Shown piece after piece: positions 27,094 to 35,263 of a DNA stretch of 64,000 bases (position 1 is the first letter of the stretch; each line of letters begins with the position of its first letter). Under the pieces are notes generated by a model that was not told where the DNA came from, did no database searches, and worked only from the letters and a program-made list of their open reading frames with translations. Location of the stretch: contig NZ_KB905342.1 of assembly GCF_000378765.1 (NCBI RefSeq), positions 434,001 to 498,000 of the forward strand. The letters are read 5' to 3'. The DNA is from Psychroflexus tropicus DSM 15496. Its GTDB lineage: Bacteria; Bacteroidota; Bacteroidia; Flavobacteriales; Flavobacteriaceae. Both the position numbers and the translations under genes were made by a program.

Positions 27094-27210
27094 TTAAATA
27101 CTTATTAAGATTGCCATAGTTGTTTCTTTTTTACTCAACTCCAAAAATAAATAAACTCCAATTACAGATTCTAAAATAGTTAATGACAAAAATAAAAGCA
27201 CTTTTCGCAT
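27094..27210 (-). CDS. Tiny membrane peptide following GG-peptide gene 1
   Basis: 38-aa ORF starting MRKVLLFLSLTILESVIGVY at 27210, 15 nt after the stop of GG-peptide gene 1. One hydrophobic helix (residues 4-24) then a polar KKETT and another short hydrophobic end. Its position matches that of the 132-aa membrane protein behind GG-peptide gene 2, so it may be a matching partner (for example self-protection) or a remnant. No homology is claimed. Confidence 0.4.
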   Translation of the reverse strand: MRKVLLFLSLTILESVIGVYLFLELSKKETTMAILISI

Positions 27211-27224
27211 ATTTAAAATTTTAA

Positions 27225-27422
27225 TTATAGAAAGCAGCCAATCAAAGCAGGAGTTGCAAGGGCATAACTTATGGCAGCATAAGCAACAGGTGCTCGAACT
27301 CCAGTACTGAATAGGTCGGCTGCCGACACGCCAAAACTAGCAATTGCGAAGCCACACATAATGTCACCACCATCCAAACCTCCTTGCAAGTTTTCCATCT
27401 GTGTTAATTCTAAATTTTTCAT
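27225..27422 (-). CDS. Double-glycine-leader (bacteriocin-like) peptide 1
   Basis: 65-aa precursor. The correct start is MKNLELTQMENLQGG at 27422; an upstream ATG at 27452 lies in the conserved upstream region. The leader ends in the Gly-Gly motif recognised by peptidase-containing ABC exporters. The predicted 50-residue core, beginning LDGGDIMCGFAIASFG, is hydrophobic, rich in Ala and Gly, and has two cysteines (near each end) that could form a disulfide. The leader matches that of peptide 2 in its first 10 residues. No exporter gene is in the window. A secreted antimicrobial or signalling peptide is inferred. Confidence 0.75.
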   Translation of the reverse strand: MKNLELTQMENLQGGLDGGDIMCGFAIASFGVSAADLFSTGVRAPVAYAAISYALATPALIGCFL

Positions 27423-27478
27423 AAACATAAATATTAAGTTAGTGCCAAGCAAGTTTATAAGATTTAAAATTGGGCTTG
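27395..27478 (-). repeat. Duplicated leader/upstream region, copy 1
   Basis: About 85 bp covering the leader codons and upstream DNA is nearly identical to 28235-28318. It contains TTAGTGCCAAGCAA and GATTTAAAATTGGGCTTGG, so GCCAAGC and GCTTGG arms face each other about 23 nt apart. On the minus strand this precedes the start and could be an operator or a leader RNA hairpin. Confidence 0.7.
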
Positions 27479-27515
27479 GTGTATAGAAACACCCTTTGCC
27501 TGAGGCATTTCCCTA

Positions 27516-27647
27516 AAGGGAAAAACCCAACCTGAGCTTCCTCCCTTGAGGGAGGACTGAGGAGGGTGTTGAAAGTAAGAAACTTGAAATTCAATTTGGT
27601 GTTAACTTTAGAAAACCAAAAACCACCTCAAGTGGGAGGTGGTTTTA
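27516..27647 (-). repeat. Repeat/terminator unit, copy B
   Basis: Contains CTTGAGGGAGGACTGAGGAG, then GGTG, an A/T-rich spacer with AACTTTAGAAAA, and a hairpin. Closest to copy C, with which it shares the terminator sequence CCACCTC/GAGGTGG. Confidence 0.65.
27617..27647 (-). terminator. Terminator after peptide module 2
   Basis: AAAACCACCTC (27619-27629) pairs with GAGGTGGTTTT (27636-27646). Confidence 0.85.
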
Positions 27648-27665
27648 AAAATTTATTAAATTCTT

Positions 27666-28064
27666 CTAAAATATCTGAATCTCAAAAAATTTCTTTCTGT
27701 TTATAAAATTATAATATATAATCGGTAAGTAAAATATTAACACAAAAGTAGTTACATAAAAAACAGGTACAATATCTACAGTACCTAATACAAAAAGAAT
27801 CAGACCAATAAAAACACCAAAAAGATAATATGACATTGGTAATAGGTGCTTTATATTAAGAGTTGAACCATCAGTAAGAAAAACTTTCTTTTCTTTTTGG
27901 TGTATAAATGAGCTAATCGCTATATTATATTCTCCTTTTTTAGGCAGGTTTAACTTTAATTTTTGACCTGGCTTTAGTGAATAATTATCTCCATTAATAA
28001 AAACATTTATAGTACCATATGGTAATATATATCTTTTTAAAGTAATGTTAATATCGGTTTTCAT
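27666..28064 (-). CDS. Two-helix membrane protein following GG-peptide gene 2
   Basis: 132 aa. Residues 1-75 look like a small cytoplasmic beta domain (LKRYILPYGTINVFINGDNY, then KLNLPKKGEYNIAISSF). Residues 78-97 and 100-118 are two adjacent membrane helices, followed by a basic tail. It starts 12 nt after the GG-peptide 2 stop and shares its terminator. Small multi-helix membrane proteins directly behind bacteriocin genes are often immunity proteins; here that is inferred only from position and topology. Confidence 0.6.
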   Translation of the reverse strand: MKTDINITLKRYILPYGTINVFINGDNYSLKPGQKLKLNLPKKGEYNIAISSFIHQKEKKVFLTDGSTLNIKHLLPMSYYLFGVFIGLILFVLGTVDIVPVFYVTTFVLIFYLPIIYYNFINRKKFFEIQIF

Positions 28065-28076
28065 AATTAAGCTATT

Positions 28077-28262
28077 TTAATTGTAGTGGCAATAAGCTGA
28101 ACCAATCCATGCTCCAATAGCTGTGGGCGCAAATATTAAATTGGCACCTGGTATTAAAGATCCCGCTGATGCTACTCCACCAATCCAAAGCAAGGCTTCT
28201 TCTTGTGCTGCTGAGCACCCCCCACTCAAATCTTCCATCTGAGTTAATTCTAAATTTTTCAT
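28077..28262 (-). CDS. Double-glycine-leader (bacteriocin-like) peptide 2
   Basis: 61-aa precursor starting MKNLELTQMEDLSGG at 28262; longer readings to 28370 run through the conserved upstream region and are rejected. The core starts directly with Cys after Gly-Gly (CSAAQEEALLWIGGVASAGS), is Gly/Ala/Ile-rich, and has a second Cys near the end (AYCHYN). Such a core suits a disulfide-bonded, membrane-active class II-like peptide. Leader and upstream DNA match peptide 1 while the cores differ, as expected of a family under diversifying selection or of a two-peptide system. Confidence 0.75.
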   Translation of the reverse strand: MKNLELTQMEDLSGGCSAAQEEALLWIGGVASAGSLIPGANLIFAPTAIGAWIGSAYCHYN

Positions 28263-28318
28263 AATTATATAATTTAAGTTAGTGCCAAGCAATTTTTTTA
28301 GATTTAAAATTGGGCTTG
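28235..28318 (-). repeat. Duplicated leader/upstream region, copy 2
   Basis: Near-identical partner of 27395-27478, including TTAAGTTAGTGCCAAGCAA and GATTTAAAATTGGGCTTGG. Confidence 0.7.
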
Positions 28319-28424
28319 GCGAACATAAACATATTTTGCCTATCGGCATAATGCATTCCTCTCGTTCCACTCGTCGGATGCAAGAAGGGAAAACTTAAAC
28401 ATTTAGATAACGAGATTTATATTT

Positions 28425-28562
28425 CCTACCTAGAGGGAGCCTGCCTTGCGTTTCTTGGCAAAGGCAGGGACTGAGGAGGGTGAATTGAAAATAATTGATT
28501 TAAAGTTCGGCTTAGCTCTAACTTTAGAAAAACAAAAAACCACCTCAGGGTGAGGTGGTTTT
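28425..28562 (-). repeat. Repeat/terminator unit, copy C
   Basis: GAGGGAGCC, GGGACTGAGGAGGGTG, then a spacer with CTAACTTTAGAAAA and a hairpin. It lies between the M13 peptidase gene and GG-peptide gene 2. An inserted TTTCTTGGCAAAGGCA segment distinguishes it from copy B. Confidence 0.65.
28534..28562 (-). terminator. Terminator after the M13 peptidase gene
   Basis: AACCACCTCA (28538-28547) pairs with TGAGGTGGTT (28551-28560) around GGG, with A and T runs on the two sides. Confidence 0.85.
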
Positions 28563-28598
28563 CATTAGAAAATATTATAGTTACATCTATAATGTATT

Positions 28599-30653
28599 TT
28601 ACCAGATTCTTACTCTGTCCTCTGGAGCAATATACATGTCATCTCCTTCTTTGATATCGAAAGCTTCGTAGAAGGCATCTATATTTTGAAGTGGGACGTA
28701 AGCTCTGTACTGTCCAGGAGAATGTGGGTCTGTTTTGACTTGAGTTCTTAAGGCCTCATCTCTTATTTTAGTTCTCCAAACCGTAGCCCAAGACATAAAG
28801 AAACGCTGTTCTGGGGTAAAACCATCGATCTTACCAGGCTTCTCAGTGTTCTCATAGTGAAGCATTAACCCGTCATAAGCCCCAAGCACTCCACCAAGGT
28901 CTCCAATGTTTTCACCTAGGGTAAATTTACCGTTGATGTAAACACTATCTAAAACTTCAATACTGCTGTATAATTCAGCTAAATTGTTTCCACGCTCTGT
29001 AAACTTCTCGAGATCCTGATCGGTCCACCAGTTTTTTAGGTTACCGTTGGCATCAAATCTAGAACCGCTATCATCAAAAGCATGAGAGATTTCATGGCCA
29101 ATCACAGCTCCAATACCTCCATAATTCACGGCATCATCTGCCTTGTAATCGTAAAAAGGTGGCTGTAAAATGGCAGCTGGGAAAACGATTTCATTGTATA
29201 ATGGGTTGAAGTAAGCATTAACGGTTTGCGGAGACATTCCCCATTCCGTTTTGTCTACAGGCTCACCGATTTTGCTAAGGTTATCCTTATAGTTCCACAT
29301 GGCTACTGCCTGCATGTTTTCATAAAACGTCTTATCTGAAGTCACTTCTAAGTCGCTGTAATCTTCAAATTCGTCTGGGTAACCAATTTTTACTGTGAAT
29401 TTATTTAGTTTTTCAACAGCTTTGGTTTTGGTGGAGTCCTGCATCCACTCCAAGTCGTTGATTCTGTTTTTGAAGGCTGTAATGACATTTCCAACCATTT
29501 TTTCAGCCTTTTCTTTAGCTTCTGGCGGGAATTTTTGGTCCACGTACAATTTACCAACAGCTTCGCCGATACTACCATTTACTACAGATAACGCTCTTTC
29601 GTCCAGAGGACGTTGTGCTTTAGCACCGCTCAAAGTTTTGCTATAAAACTCCCAGTTGGTGGTAGCAATATCAGTAGATAACTGGTTAGCAGCATCGTTG
29701 ATGGTAGACCAGGTCATTAAGGTTTTAAGATCGTTTAATGAAGTCTCTGCCATCATTTGATCTAAAGCTTCCATGTATTTAGGTTCCATTACCAAAACCG
29801 TATCTGGCAGGCTCTCAACCCCTAAATCAGTCATGTAAGCTTTTAAATCTATATTTTGTGTCACCTGATCTAAGTCGCTTACCGCATAACGGTTATTGTA
29901 GTTTCTAAAATCTCTTCGAGCCACTTTATCCAATCTAGGTTCAGCGAGCTGAGTTTCCAAGGCAAGGATGGTTTCAGCCTTAAATTTGGCATCCTCTTTA
30001 GAGCCTCCAAAGTAAGCCATCATCTTTACGATATGCTCTTTATACTGTTCTCTTATTTCTTTGGATTTATCATCCTGATCTAAGTAATAATCTCTGTCTG
30101 GTAAGCCTAAGCCTCCAGTACCTACGTAAGCAACATTGGTATTACTATCGTCTGGGTCTGAGTAGGCAGACACTCCAAAAAATGGAGTAGAAATAGATGT
30201 TGGCATTTCAGCCATCAGTTTTTGTATCTCTTCTTTGGCTTGGATCTCTTCAATACGGTCCAGTTTGTCCATAATAGGATCTACGCCTGCAACATTTCTC
30301 GACACTGTATCCATTATCGAATTAAAAACCGCAATGGCTTTTCCCTGGTCTGAGTCTGAACTGTACTTTCCAGATTCTTCTGCAGTTTTTAAAATCTCCA
30401 ACACATCATTGTCGGTTGATTTTCTTAAAATTTGAAATCCACCCCATGAGGTCCTGTCATCTGGAATTTCTGCGGTTTTCATCCATCCTCCATTGACGTA
30501 ACTATAGAAGTCGTCTTTTGGTGCAACTGTGGTGTCCATGTATTGCAGGGCTATACCTCTGCTCTCGTCGTTCGATTCCTTTTTAGAATCCTGACACGAA
30601 AAAAATAATGTTGACGCTCCAATAGCGACAAACATCAATTTCACTTTGTTCAT
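28599..30653 (-). CDS. M13 family zinc metallopeptidase (neprilysin/PepO-like) lipoprotein
   Basis: 684-aa exported oligopeptidase. The N-terminus, MNKVKLMFVAIGASTLFFSC, is a lipoprotein signal with the cysteine at about residue 20. The catalytic zinc motif is VIGHEISHAFDDSG (HEISH about 520-524), with the third ligand Glu in GENIGDLGG (about 581). NAYFNPLYNEIVFPAAILQPP is the substrate-binding NAF/Y motif, and the C-terminus ends VRIW in place of the neprilysin CxxW. Cuts short peptides in the periplasm or at the surface. It neighbours the peptide locus but has its own terminator. Confidence 0.93.
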   Translation of the reverse strand: MNKVKLMFVAIGASTLFFSCQDSKKESNDESRGIALQYMDTTVAPKDDFYSYVNGGWMKTAEIPDDRTSWGGFQILRKSTDNDVLEILKTAEESGKYSSDSDQGKAIAVFNSIMDTVSRNVAGVDPIMDKLDRIEEIQAKEEIQKLMAEMPTSISTPFFGVSAYSDPDDSNTNVAYVGTGGLGLPDRDYYLDQDDKSKEIREQYKEHIVKMMAYFGGSKEDAKFKAETILALETQLAEPRLDKVARRDFRNYNNRYAVSDLDQVTQNIDLKAYMTDLGVESLPDTVLVMEPKYMEALDQMMAETSLNDLKTLMTWSTINDAANQLSTDIATTNWEFYSKTLSGAKAQRPLDERALSVVNGSIGEAVGKLYVDQKFPPEAKEKAEKMVGNVITAFKNRINDLEWMQDSTKTKAVEKLNKFTVKIGYPDEFEDYSDLEVTSDKTFYENMQAVAMWNYKDNLSKIGEPVDKTEWGMSPQTVNAYFNPLYNEIVFPAAILQPPFYDYKADDAVNYGGIGAVIGHEISHAFDDSGSRFDANGNLKNWWTDQDLEKFTERGNNLAELYSSIEVLDSVYINGKFTLGENIGDLGGVLGAYDGLMLHYENTEKPGKIDGFTPEQRFFMSWATVWRTKIRDEALRTQVKTDPHSPGQYRAYVPLQNIDAFYEAFDIKEGDDMYIAPEDRVRIW

Positions 30654-30707
30654 AAGTTTTTGAATTTAATTGGGTTTAAAAATACGGATTTTATTCAGAA
30701 CTATAAA

Positions 30708-31187
30708 TTAGTTTTGTGTTTTAAGAAAAGTTACATCCAAGTCCTTTTTTTCCTTAACAATCTTATTAACTAAAGGATTTGGTATGGCTAAAGATAAAAC
30801 GTAATGCTTAATCTTCCAGTGTCCATCTTCATTCCGAATGAGTACACCCGATCCCCTGCACAATCCCATGTGGTTTGAATTTAATACTTCATCAAACCAG
30901 GCAAAGTTACCTTCGGTATACACATTTCTGTTGACAGGAAAAAAGGTCCAGGCTTTTTCAGCATCAAAATACGGTTTAGCAAAGGTTTTAAATGCTTCAC
31001 CGGTCCAGACTTCTGAGGCATCAGAACCTACAAAAACGGCATCCTCGGTCATGAGGCTAAAGTAAGTGTCATAATCTGCCGTGGCAGCGGCCTTATGCCA
31101 CGTGTCTAAGGTGTGTTGAATACTTTTTGTCTGAGAAAAGCTCCCTAATGCGATCAAACATAAGAAGAAAGAGGTTATTGGTTTCAT
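30708..31187 (-). CDS. NTF2-like/SnoaL-fold exported protein
   Basis: 159 aa. Signal peptide MKPITSFFLCLIALGSFSQ. The mature part has the NTF2-like pattern IQHTLDTWHKAAATADYDTYFSLMTEDAVFVGSDASEVWTG..., with WKIKHYVLSLAIPNPLV at the end. This fold serves as a ketosteroid-isomerase-like or ligand-binding domain; the specific role is unknown. 9 nt after the upstream lipoprotein gene, so probably cotranscribed. Confidence 0.8.
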   Translation of the reverse strand: MKPITSFFLCLIALGSFSQTKSIQHTLDTWHKAAATADYDTYFSLMTEDAVFVGSDASEVWTGEAFKTFAKPYFDAEKAWTFFPVNRNVYTEGNFAWFDEVLNSNHMGLCRGSGVLIRNEDGHWKIKHYVLSLAIPNPLVNKIVKEKKDLDVTFLKTQN

Positions 31188-31196
31188 ATACGAATA

Positions 31197-31724
31197 TCAA
31201 TTAGTGACTTCATTACTATTATCCATAATATAGACCTCATTCAACTGTATGTTGAGGTTGTTGAAATCTAGCTTTAGCTTTATACTTAATTCTTCGATTA
31301 TTGAAGCTTCTGGTTCCATTCTCTTTGAGTTATCCAAAAGTAATTCTGAATGTGTTTTTAAGGTTCTGATACGTGCCTCAACGGCATTGGTTTCAAATGG
31401 CTTTGGAACAGTTTGAGCTAATGAATCAATAACATTATTAATGGTTTCTGCATTGTTGACTAGGTCCGCAATGGTATACTCTTCAAGTCTTTTCACTTCA
31501 GAATTAAGGGCGATGTACATCATCCACTCGTCAGTTCCAGCCTTAGCCTCTTGAGATAGTCCCACAAGCCTGATGCTGTCTAGCTTAATTTTATCCTGTA
31601 ATTCTGAGGGGACACTCGGCCTCGAATTTAATTCTTGATTTTTTTTATCTCCATTAGAACAAGACAGGATTCCAACAGTCGTGATCAAGAGTAAAAGGAC
31701 TCCAAGTAAAGATTTTAATTTCAT
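31197..31724 (-). CDS. Hypothetical lipoprotein
   Basis: 175 aa from MKLKSLLGVLLLLITTVGILSC at 31724, a lipoprotein signal with a lipobox cysteine near residue 22; an earlier ATG at 31745 would overlap the -7 element. The mature part is helical and charged (KLDSIRLVGLSQEAKAGTDE, then LSIKLKLDFNNLN). No family was recognised. First gene of a unit with the NTF2-like gene. Confidence 0.7.
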   Translation of the reverse strand: MKLKSLLGVLLLLITTVGILSCSNGDKKNQELNSRPSVPSELQDKIKLDSIRLVGLSQEAKAGTDEWMMYIALNSEVKRLEEYTIADLVNNAETINNVIDSLAQTVPKPFETNAVEARIRTLKTHSELLLDNSKRMEPEASIIEELSIKLKLDFNNLNIQLNEVYIMDNSNEVTN

Positions 31725-31742
31725 CACATTTGTTTTACAAAT

Positions 31743-31750
31743 CAAAAGTA
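31743..31750 (-). promoter_or_regulatory. -7 promoter element of the hypothetical lipoprotein gene
   Basis: TACTTTTG on the minus strand, 18 nt before the ATG at 31724. It falls on the extended ORF start at 31745, which supports the shorter start. Confidence 0.5.
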
Positions 31751-31812
31751 GAGGATATTATTTAAGTTTTTCATAATTACAGTATTTTTATTATGATATC
31801 TAAATCAAAGCT

Positions 31813-31820
31813 TAAATTTG
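31813..31820 (+). promoter_or_regulatory. -7 promoter element of the threonine dehydrogenase gene
   Basis: TAAATTTG, 16 nt before the ATG at 31837. The TTG at 31828 would leave only 7 nt. Confidence 0.5.
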
Positions 31821-31836
31821 CATAAAATTGAAAAAT

Positions 31837-32793
31837 ATGCCCTCAAAGATATTAATTGTTGGAGCCTGTGGTCAGATCGGTTCTGAACTTACACTCGCAC
31901 TTAGAGACATTCATGGAAATGATGCCGTTGTAGCAAGTGATATTAAATCTCCTAGCTCTGCTTTACTCTCAAAAGGTCCATTTGAAGTTCTGGATGCGAC
32001 AAATTACGACGACTTTAAAACGCTTGTTTCCAAACATCAAATCGATACAGTCTACATGATGGCTGCTATGCTGAGTGGTACGGCAGAGAAATATCCGGAA
32101 AAGGGATGGGACTTAAACATGACCTCTCTGTTTAACGTTTTGAATCTTGGGAAAGAGGAGCTGATCTCCAAAATCTTCTGGCCTTCCAGCATTGCGGTTT
32201 TTGGCCCCACAACACCGAAAGTAGATACGCCACAGCAGACCATTATGGAACCTACGACTGTCTATGGCATTAGTAAGCAAGCTGGAGAACGCTGGTGCGC
32301 CTATTATAATAAACGTTATGGTGTGGATGTAAGAAGTATACGCTATCCTGGCTTAATCAGTTATAAAACACCACCAGGAGGCGGCACGACCGATTATGCG
32401 ATTGAGATTTTTCATGAAGCCCTTAAATCTAAGGCTTATACATCCTTCCTTTCTGAAGATACTGCATTACCTATGATGTATATGGACGATGCGATTCATG
32501 CTACAATTTCCATCATGGAGGCTCCTTCAGATAAAATCAAAATCAGATCGTCTTATAATTTGTCTGGTGTTAGTTTCACTCCAGAAGAACTGGCTCAGCA
32601 GGTTAAAAATCAAATCCCAGAGTTTCAAATGAACTATAACCCCGACTTCAGGCAAGCGATTGCCGATTCCTGGCCTGATAGTATCGATGATACAGAAGCT
32701 AGAACTGATTGGGGGTGGACACATGATTTTAACCTTGAAATGATTGTGAAAGAAATGCTCGAAGGGGTTAAATCGCTGGAAGAAGTAAATTGA
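31837..32793 (+). CDS. Short-chain L-threonine 3-dehydrogenase (NAD-dependent epimerase fold)
   Basis: 318 aa, extended SDR family. NAD-binding motif ILIVGACGQIGSEL (residues 4-17); catalytic Tyr/Lys in TVYGISKQAGERW (about 140-152); catalytic Ser in FWPSSIAVFGP. The C-terminal pattern PMMYMDDAIHATI and DSWPDSIDDTEARTDWGW matches the Bacteroidota/Cupriavidus type threonine dehydrogenase, which oxidises threonine to 2-amino-3-ketobutyrate. The ATG at 31837 is preferred over a TTG at 31828. Confidence 0.85.
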   Translation: MPSKILIVGACGQIGSELTLALRDIHGNDAVVASDIKSPSSALLSKGPFEVLDATNYDDFKTLVSKHQIDTVYMMAAMLSGTAEKYPEKGWDLNMTSLFNVLNLGKEELISKIFWPSSIAVFGPTTPKVDTPQQTIMEPTTVYGISKQAGERWCAYYNKRYGVDVRSIRYPGLISYKTPPGGGTTDYAIEIFHEALKSKAYTSFLSEDTALPMMYMDDAIHATISIMEAPSDKIKIRSSYNLSGVSFTPEELAQQVKNQIPEFQMNYNPDFRQAIADSWPDSIDDTEARTDWGWTHDFNLEMIVKEMLEGVKSLEEVN

Positions 32794-32815
32794 ATTAAAC
32801 TTTTTTAGCCTACAC

Positions 32816-32853
32816 AAAAAAAAGCGTTTCAATCCAATTGAAACGCTTTTTTT
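32816..32853. terminator. Bidirectional terminator after the threonine dehydrogenase gene
   Basis: AGCGTTTCAAT / ATTGAAACGCT with long A and T runs on both sides. Nearly identical to the terminator at 35264-35301. Confidence 0.9.
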
Positions 32854-32868
32854 ATGTATACACCTCGT

Positions 32869-35190
32869 TTAATCTTTTTTTAATTCAATTGGAAAGTTAT
32901 AACTGTGCAATTGACCATCTTCTGAAATTCCCTCGATATAGATCATAGCCTGCTCAAGGCCAGTATCTATTATTTTCAATTCTACGCTATTGTTTTCCTG
33001 TGCTTCATCTTTAACTACTATGTTCGGAAACCAAGCTATAGAACCGAGGCTTTTAAACATTTCGCTTTCGTAAAAGCCATAGTATGGATTAATGTATTTT
33101 TTTATTTTTTTATAACCTTTAACTACTTCAATAGAGGTATACATTTCCGTATCATCTTTAAGATTTAAATTGTTTCTTCGGCTTTTAATTATTATAAGGC
33201 CACCATCATTATCCGGTCCTGCACCATAGGCATTTCTATTAATTGTTACCGATTCATATTGATTTAATCGAGTAAACGAAAGAATAGAGGCAAGAGATGT
33301 ATTAAAAGGATTCATCCTGACGCCATCTAAAAAAATAGAAGCTTTTTTATTCAAGGTATTGTATCGTTGAACAACGAAAGTTCTGGAGGTTTCTGTTACC
33401 CTAAACCCTTTGCTAGTTAAATAAGAGGAAAGCGTCATATAGTCACGTTCAATTTTGGGAGTAATAATCTCTTTTTCTCCTCTTTCTAAATAGAATACCC
33501 CTTTCTTTTCTTCTCCTTTTACTGCTTTCACAGTGACTTCATCTAGCTGATTTATATTTGAAAAATTAGAGGTTAACTTAAAAGTAGATAATGTAATATC
33601 TTTTCTAAATGGAGAAGAATCTAGTTTTTGAAATGATATTGGATGTTGATCATTAAAATTCACTTTTGTTTCTAAAGTCAATTTTGGTGCTTTGAAGTTA
33701 CCATCTTCGGTTGTAATATAATAGTCAAGCTTTTCACCAATTACTGGATATCTGTTTTTTAAGAAAAATGCTCTTGAGTTATCCAGTTTAAAATCAATAT
33801 CCTTATTGAATTTAGATTTCATACCCACCAGAAGTAGGTCCTCTTTTTCTATCTTATCAATTAAGTATAAAGTTTGTTCAAAACCATTTTCACGTTTATA
33901 TTTTTTTTCTGGAGGTTTTGATGAATTTAAGCTTTTTCGATAGCGACTTTTAGACATTAATAAAACTACATCTAATTCATTTAAACTTGGTAAATCAGCA
34001 GACTTAAAAAAGAAATCATAATCATCGGATTCAATATAAGGTCTTAATCTTAATGTTTTGATGATAGATTTTTGTGATTGATATGTAATATTTTCTTTTG
34101 GCAATACAGAGGCACTAAGTATTAATTTACTTTTATTTTTGAAGTTTAAATTTAAAACTATCGAATCTTCTTTAGCAATCTCTTTCATTCTGTAGTCTCC
34201 TTGAAACCTCGTCTCATCTTTAGCTTCATTATAAAACAAGCGTTCTAATATAGGGTTACCATTTTTCAAGAGTTGAATTGTATTTACTCCATCAAAGAGT
34301 TTGTCTTTTTCTAATATAATCGATTTTTTAGAAGAATTCATTTTGATATTAACAGTACTAATGTTTTTCTCTTGAAAAATGACCAATTGCCAGATTTCAT
34401 TTTTATTCAAATCTGTACTCTCAATATTTAAATTAATGCATTTTTTTAAATCGTTAAGTTGAAGAGATGTACCTTCAAACTTTATATCCTGAATTGGTAT
34501 TTCCTTTTCAAAGCCTCCTTGTGTGATTACTTTTATTTTATAAGCTTTACCTTTAATGGGTCTAAAATTGATTTTTGCCAAGCCAGACTTACTACTTTCA
34601 ACTTCCCATTTAGGTATGTTATCTTCTAGCAATTTTAGGTTTGATTGTTCAGGGTATCCTAAATCGTTGGTTATTTTTATACCTAAATTAGTATTTAAAC
34701 CATAAATTATTTCTTGTCCTTCAGGCTGAACAGTAATTTTAAGGTCTTTAGCTTTTTTTGTAGTTTTTTTTATCTCATCTATAACTTCAAACTTTTGTAA
34801 ATAAGCATCAGGCTCTTTAAAATTATTCATGTAGTTGGTCATAGCCTTAAAATAATAGCGGCCTGGGGTATAAGTACTATCTATTTTGATTTGATTAAAA
34901 AAAATACCCTCGTTAGCTAATACCATAGATTCTTCAATTAAGCCCCCTATACTATCATAAACAAAGACCTGAATATTTCTTACATCCTTACTTAATTTTC
35001 CCGTAGATCTATCAATTGCATAGCCTTTATACCATAAATATTCTCCTGCCATAAATATTGACTTATTAGTATGAACAAATATAGATTCACGTGGTAATTT
35101 GAAATACTGATGATGTTTTTCTATATATGACTCTTGTGCATTTACCGACAGAATGAAAAAGCATAAGAAGGTTAGTAAGATCAGTTTCAT
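32869..35190 (-). CDS. Large exported protein with MG-like and TonB-plug-like domains
   Basis: 773 aa. Signal peptide MKLILLTFLCFFILSVNAQ. Residues 30-150 resemble a macroglobulin MG2-type domain (FVHTNKSIFMAGEYLWYKGY, then YTPGRYYFKAMTNYM). Several beta domains follow. Near residues 610-680 is a TonB receptor plug-like segment: IFLDGVRMNPFN, then YESVTINRNAYGAGPDNDGG and LIIIKSRR, but with no 22-strand barrel after it. Such barrel-less plug proteins are frequent in Flavobacteriia and unexplained. It lies between two near-identical terminators, so it is transcribed alone. Surface or periplasmic location is inferred. Confidence 0.7.
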   Translation of the reverse strand: MKLILLTFLCFFILSVNAQESYIEKHHQYFKLPRESIFVHTNKSIFMAGEYLWYKGYAIDRSTGKLSKDVRNIQVFVYDSIGGLIEESMVLANEGIFFNQIKIDSTYTPGRYYFKAMTNYMNNFKEPDAYLQKFEVIDEIKKTTKKAKDLKITVQPEGQEIIYGLNTNLGIKITNDLGYPEQSNLKLLEDNIPKWEVESSKSGLAKINFRPIKGKAYKIKVITQGGFEKEIPIQDIKFEGTSLQLNDLKKCINLNIESTDLNKNEIWQLVIFQEKNISTVNIKMNSSKKSIILEKDKLFDGVNTIQLLKNGNPILERLFYNEAKDETRFQGDYRMKEIAKEDSIVLNLNFKNKSKLILSASVLPKENITYQSQKSIIKTLRLRPYIESDDYDFFFKSADLPSLNELDVVLLMSKSRYRKSLNSSKPPEKKYKRENGFEQTLYLIDKIEKEDLLLVGMKSKFNKDIDFKLDNSRAFFLKNRYPVIGEKLDYYITTEDGNFKAPKLTLETKVNFNDQHPISFQKLDSSPFRKDITLSTFKLTSNFSNINQLDEVTVKAVKGEEKKGVFYLERGEKEIITPKIERDYMTLSSYLTSKGFRVTETSRTFVVQRYNTLNKKASIFLDGVRMNPFNTSLASILSFTRLNQYESVTINRNAYGAGPDNDGGLIIIKSRRNNLNLKDDTEMYTSIEVVKGYKKIKKYINPYYGFYESEMFKSLGSIAWFPNIVVKDEAQENNSVELKIIDTGLEQAMIYIEGISEDGQLHSYNFPIELKKD

Positions 35191-35263
35191 AAAAATATTT
35201 TTGTATATATTGAATTTACATATTTTTTTTAAATAAACCGGCTTCGAATATAAGCAATTGTAT

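Noticed and set aside
27425-27450. Sigma-54 promoter before GG-peptide genes
   Set aside because: TTGGCAC resembles a -24 box, but the -12 position reads TAATA or TAAAT rather than TTGCA, so the match is incomplete in both copies.
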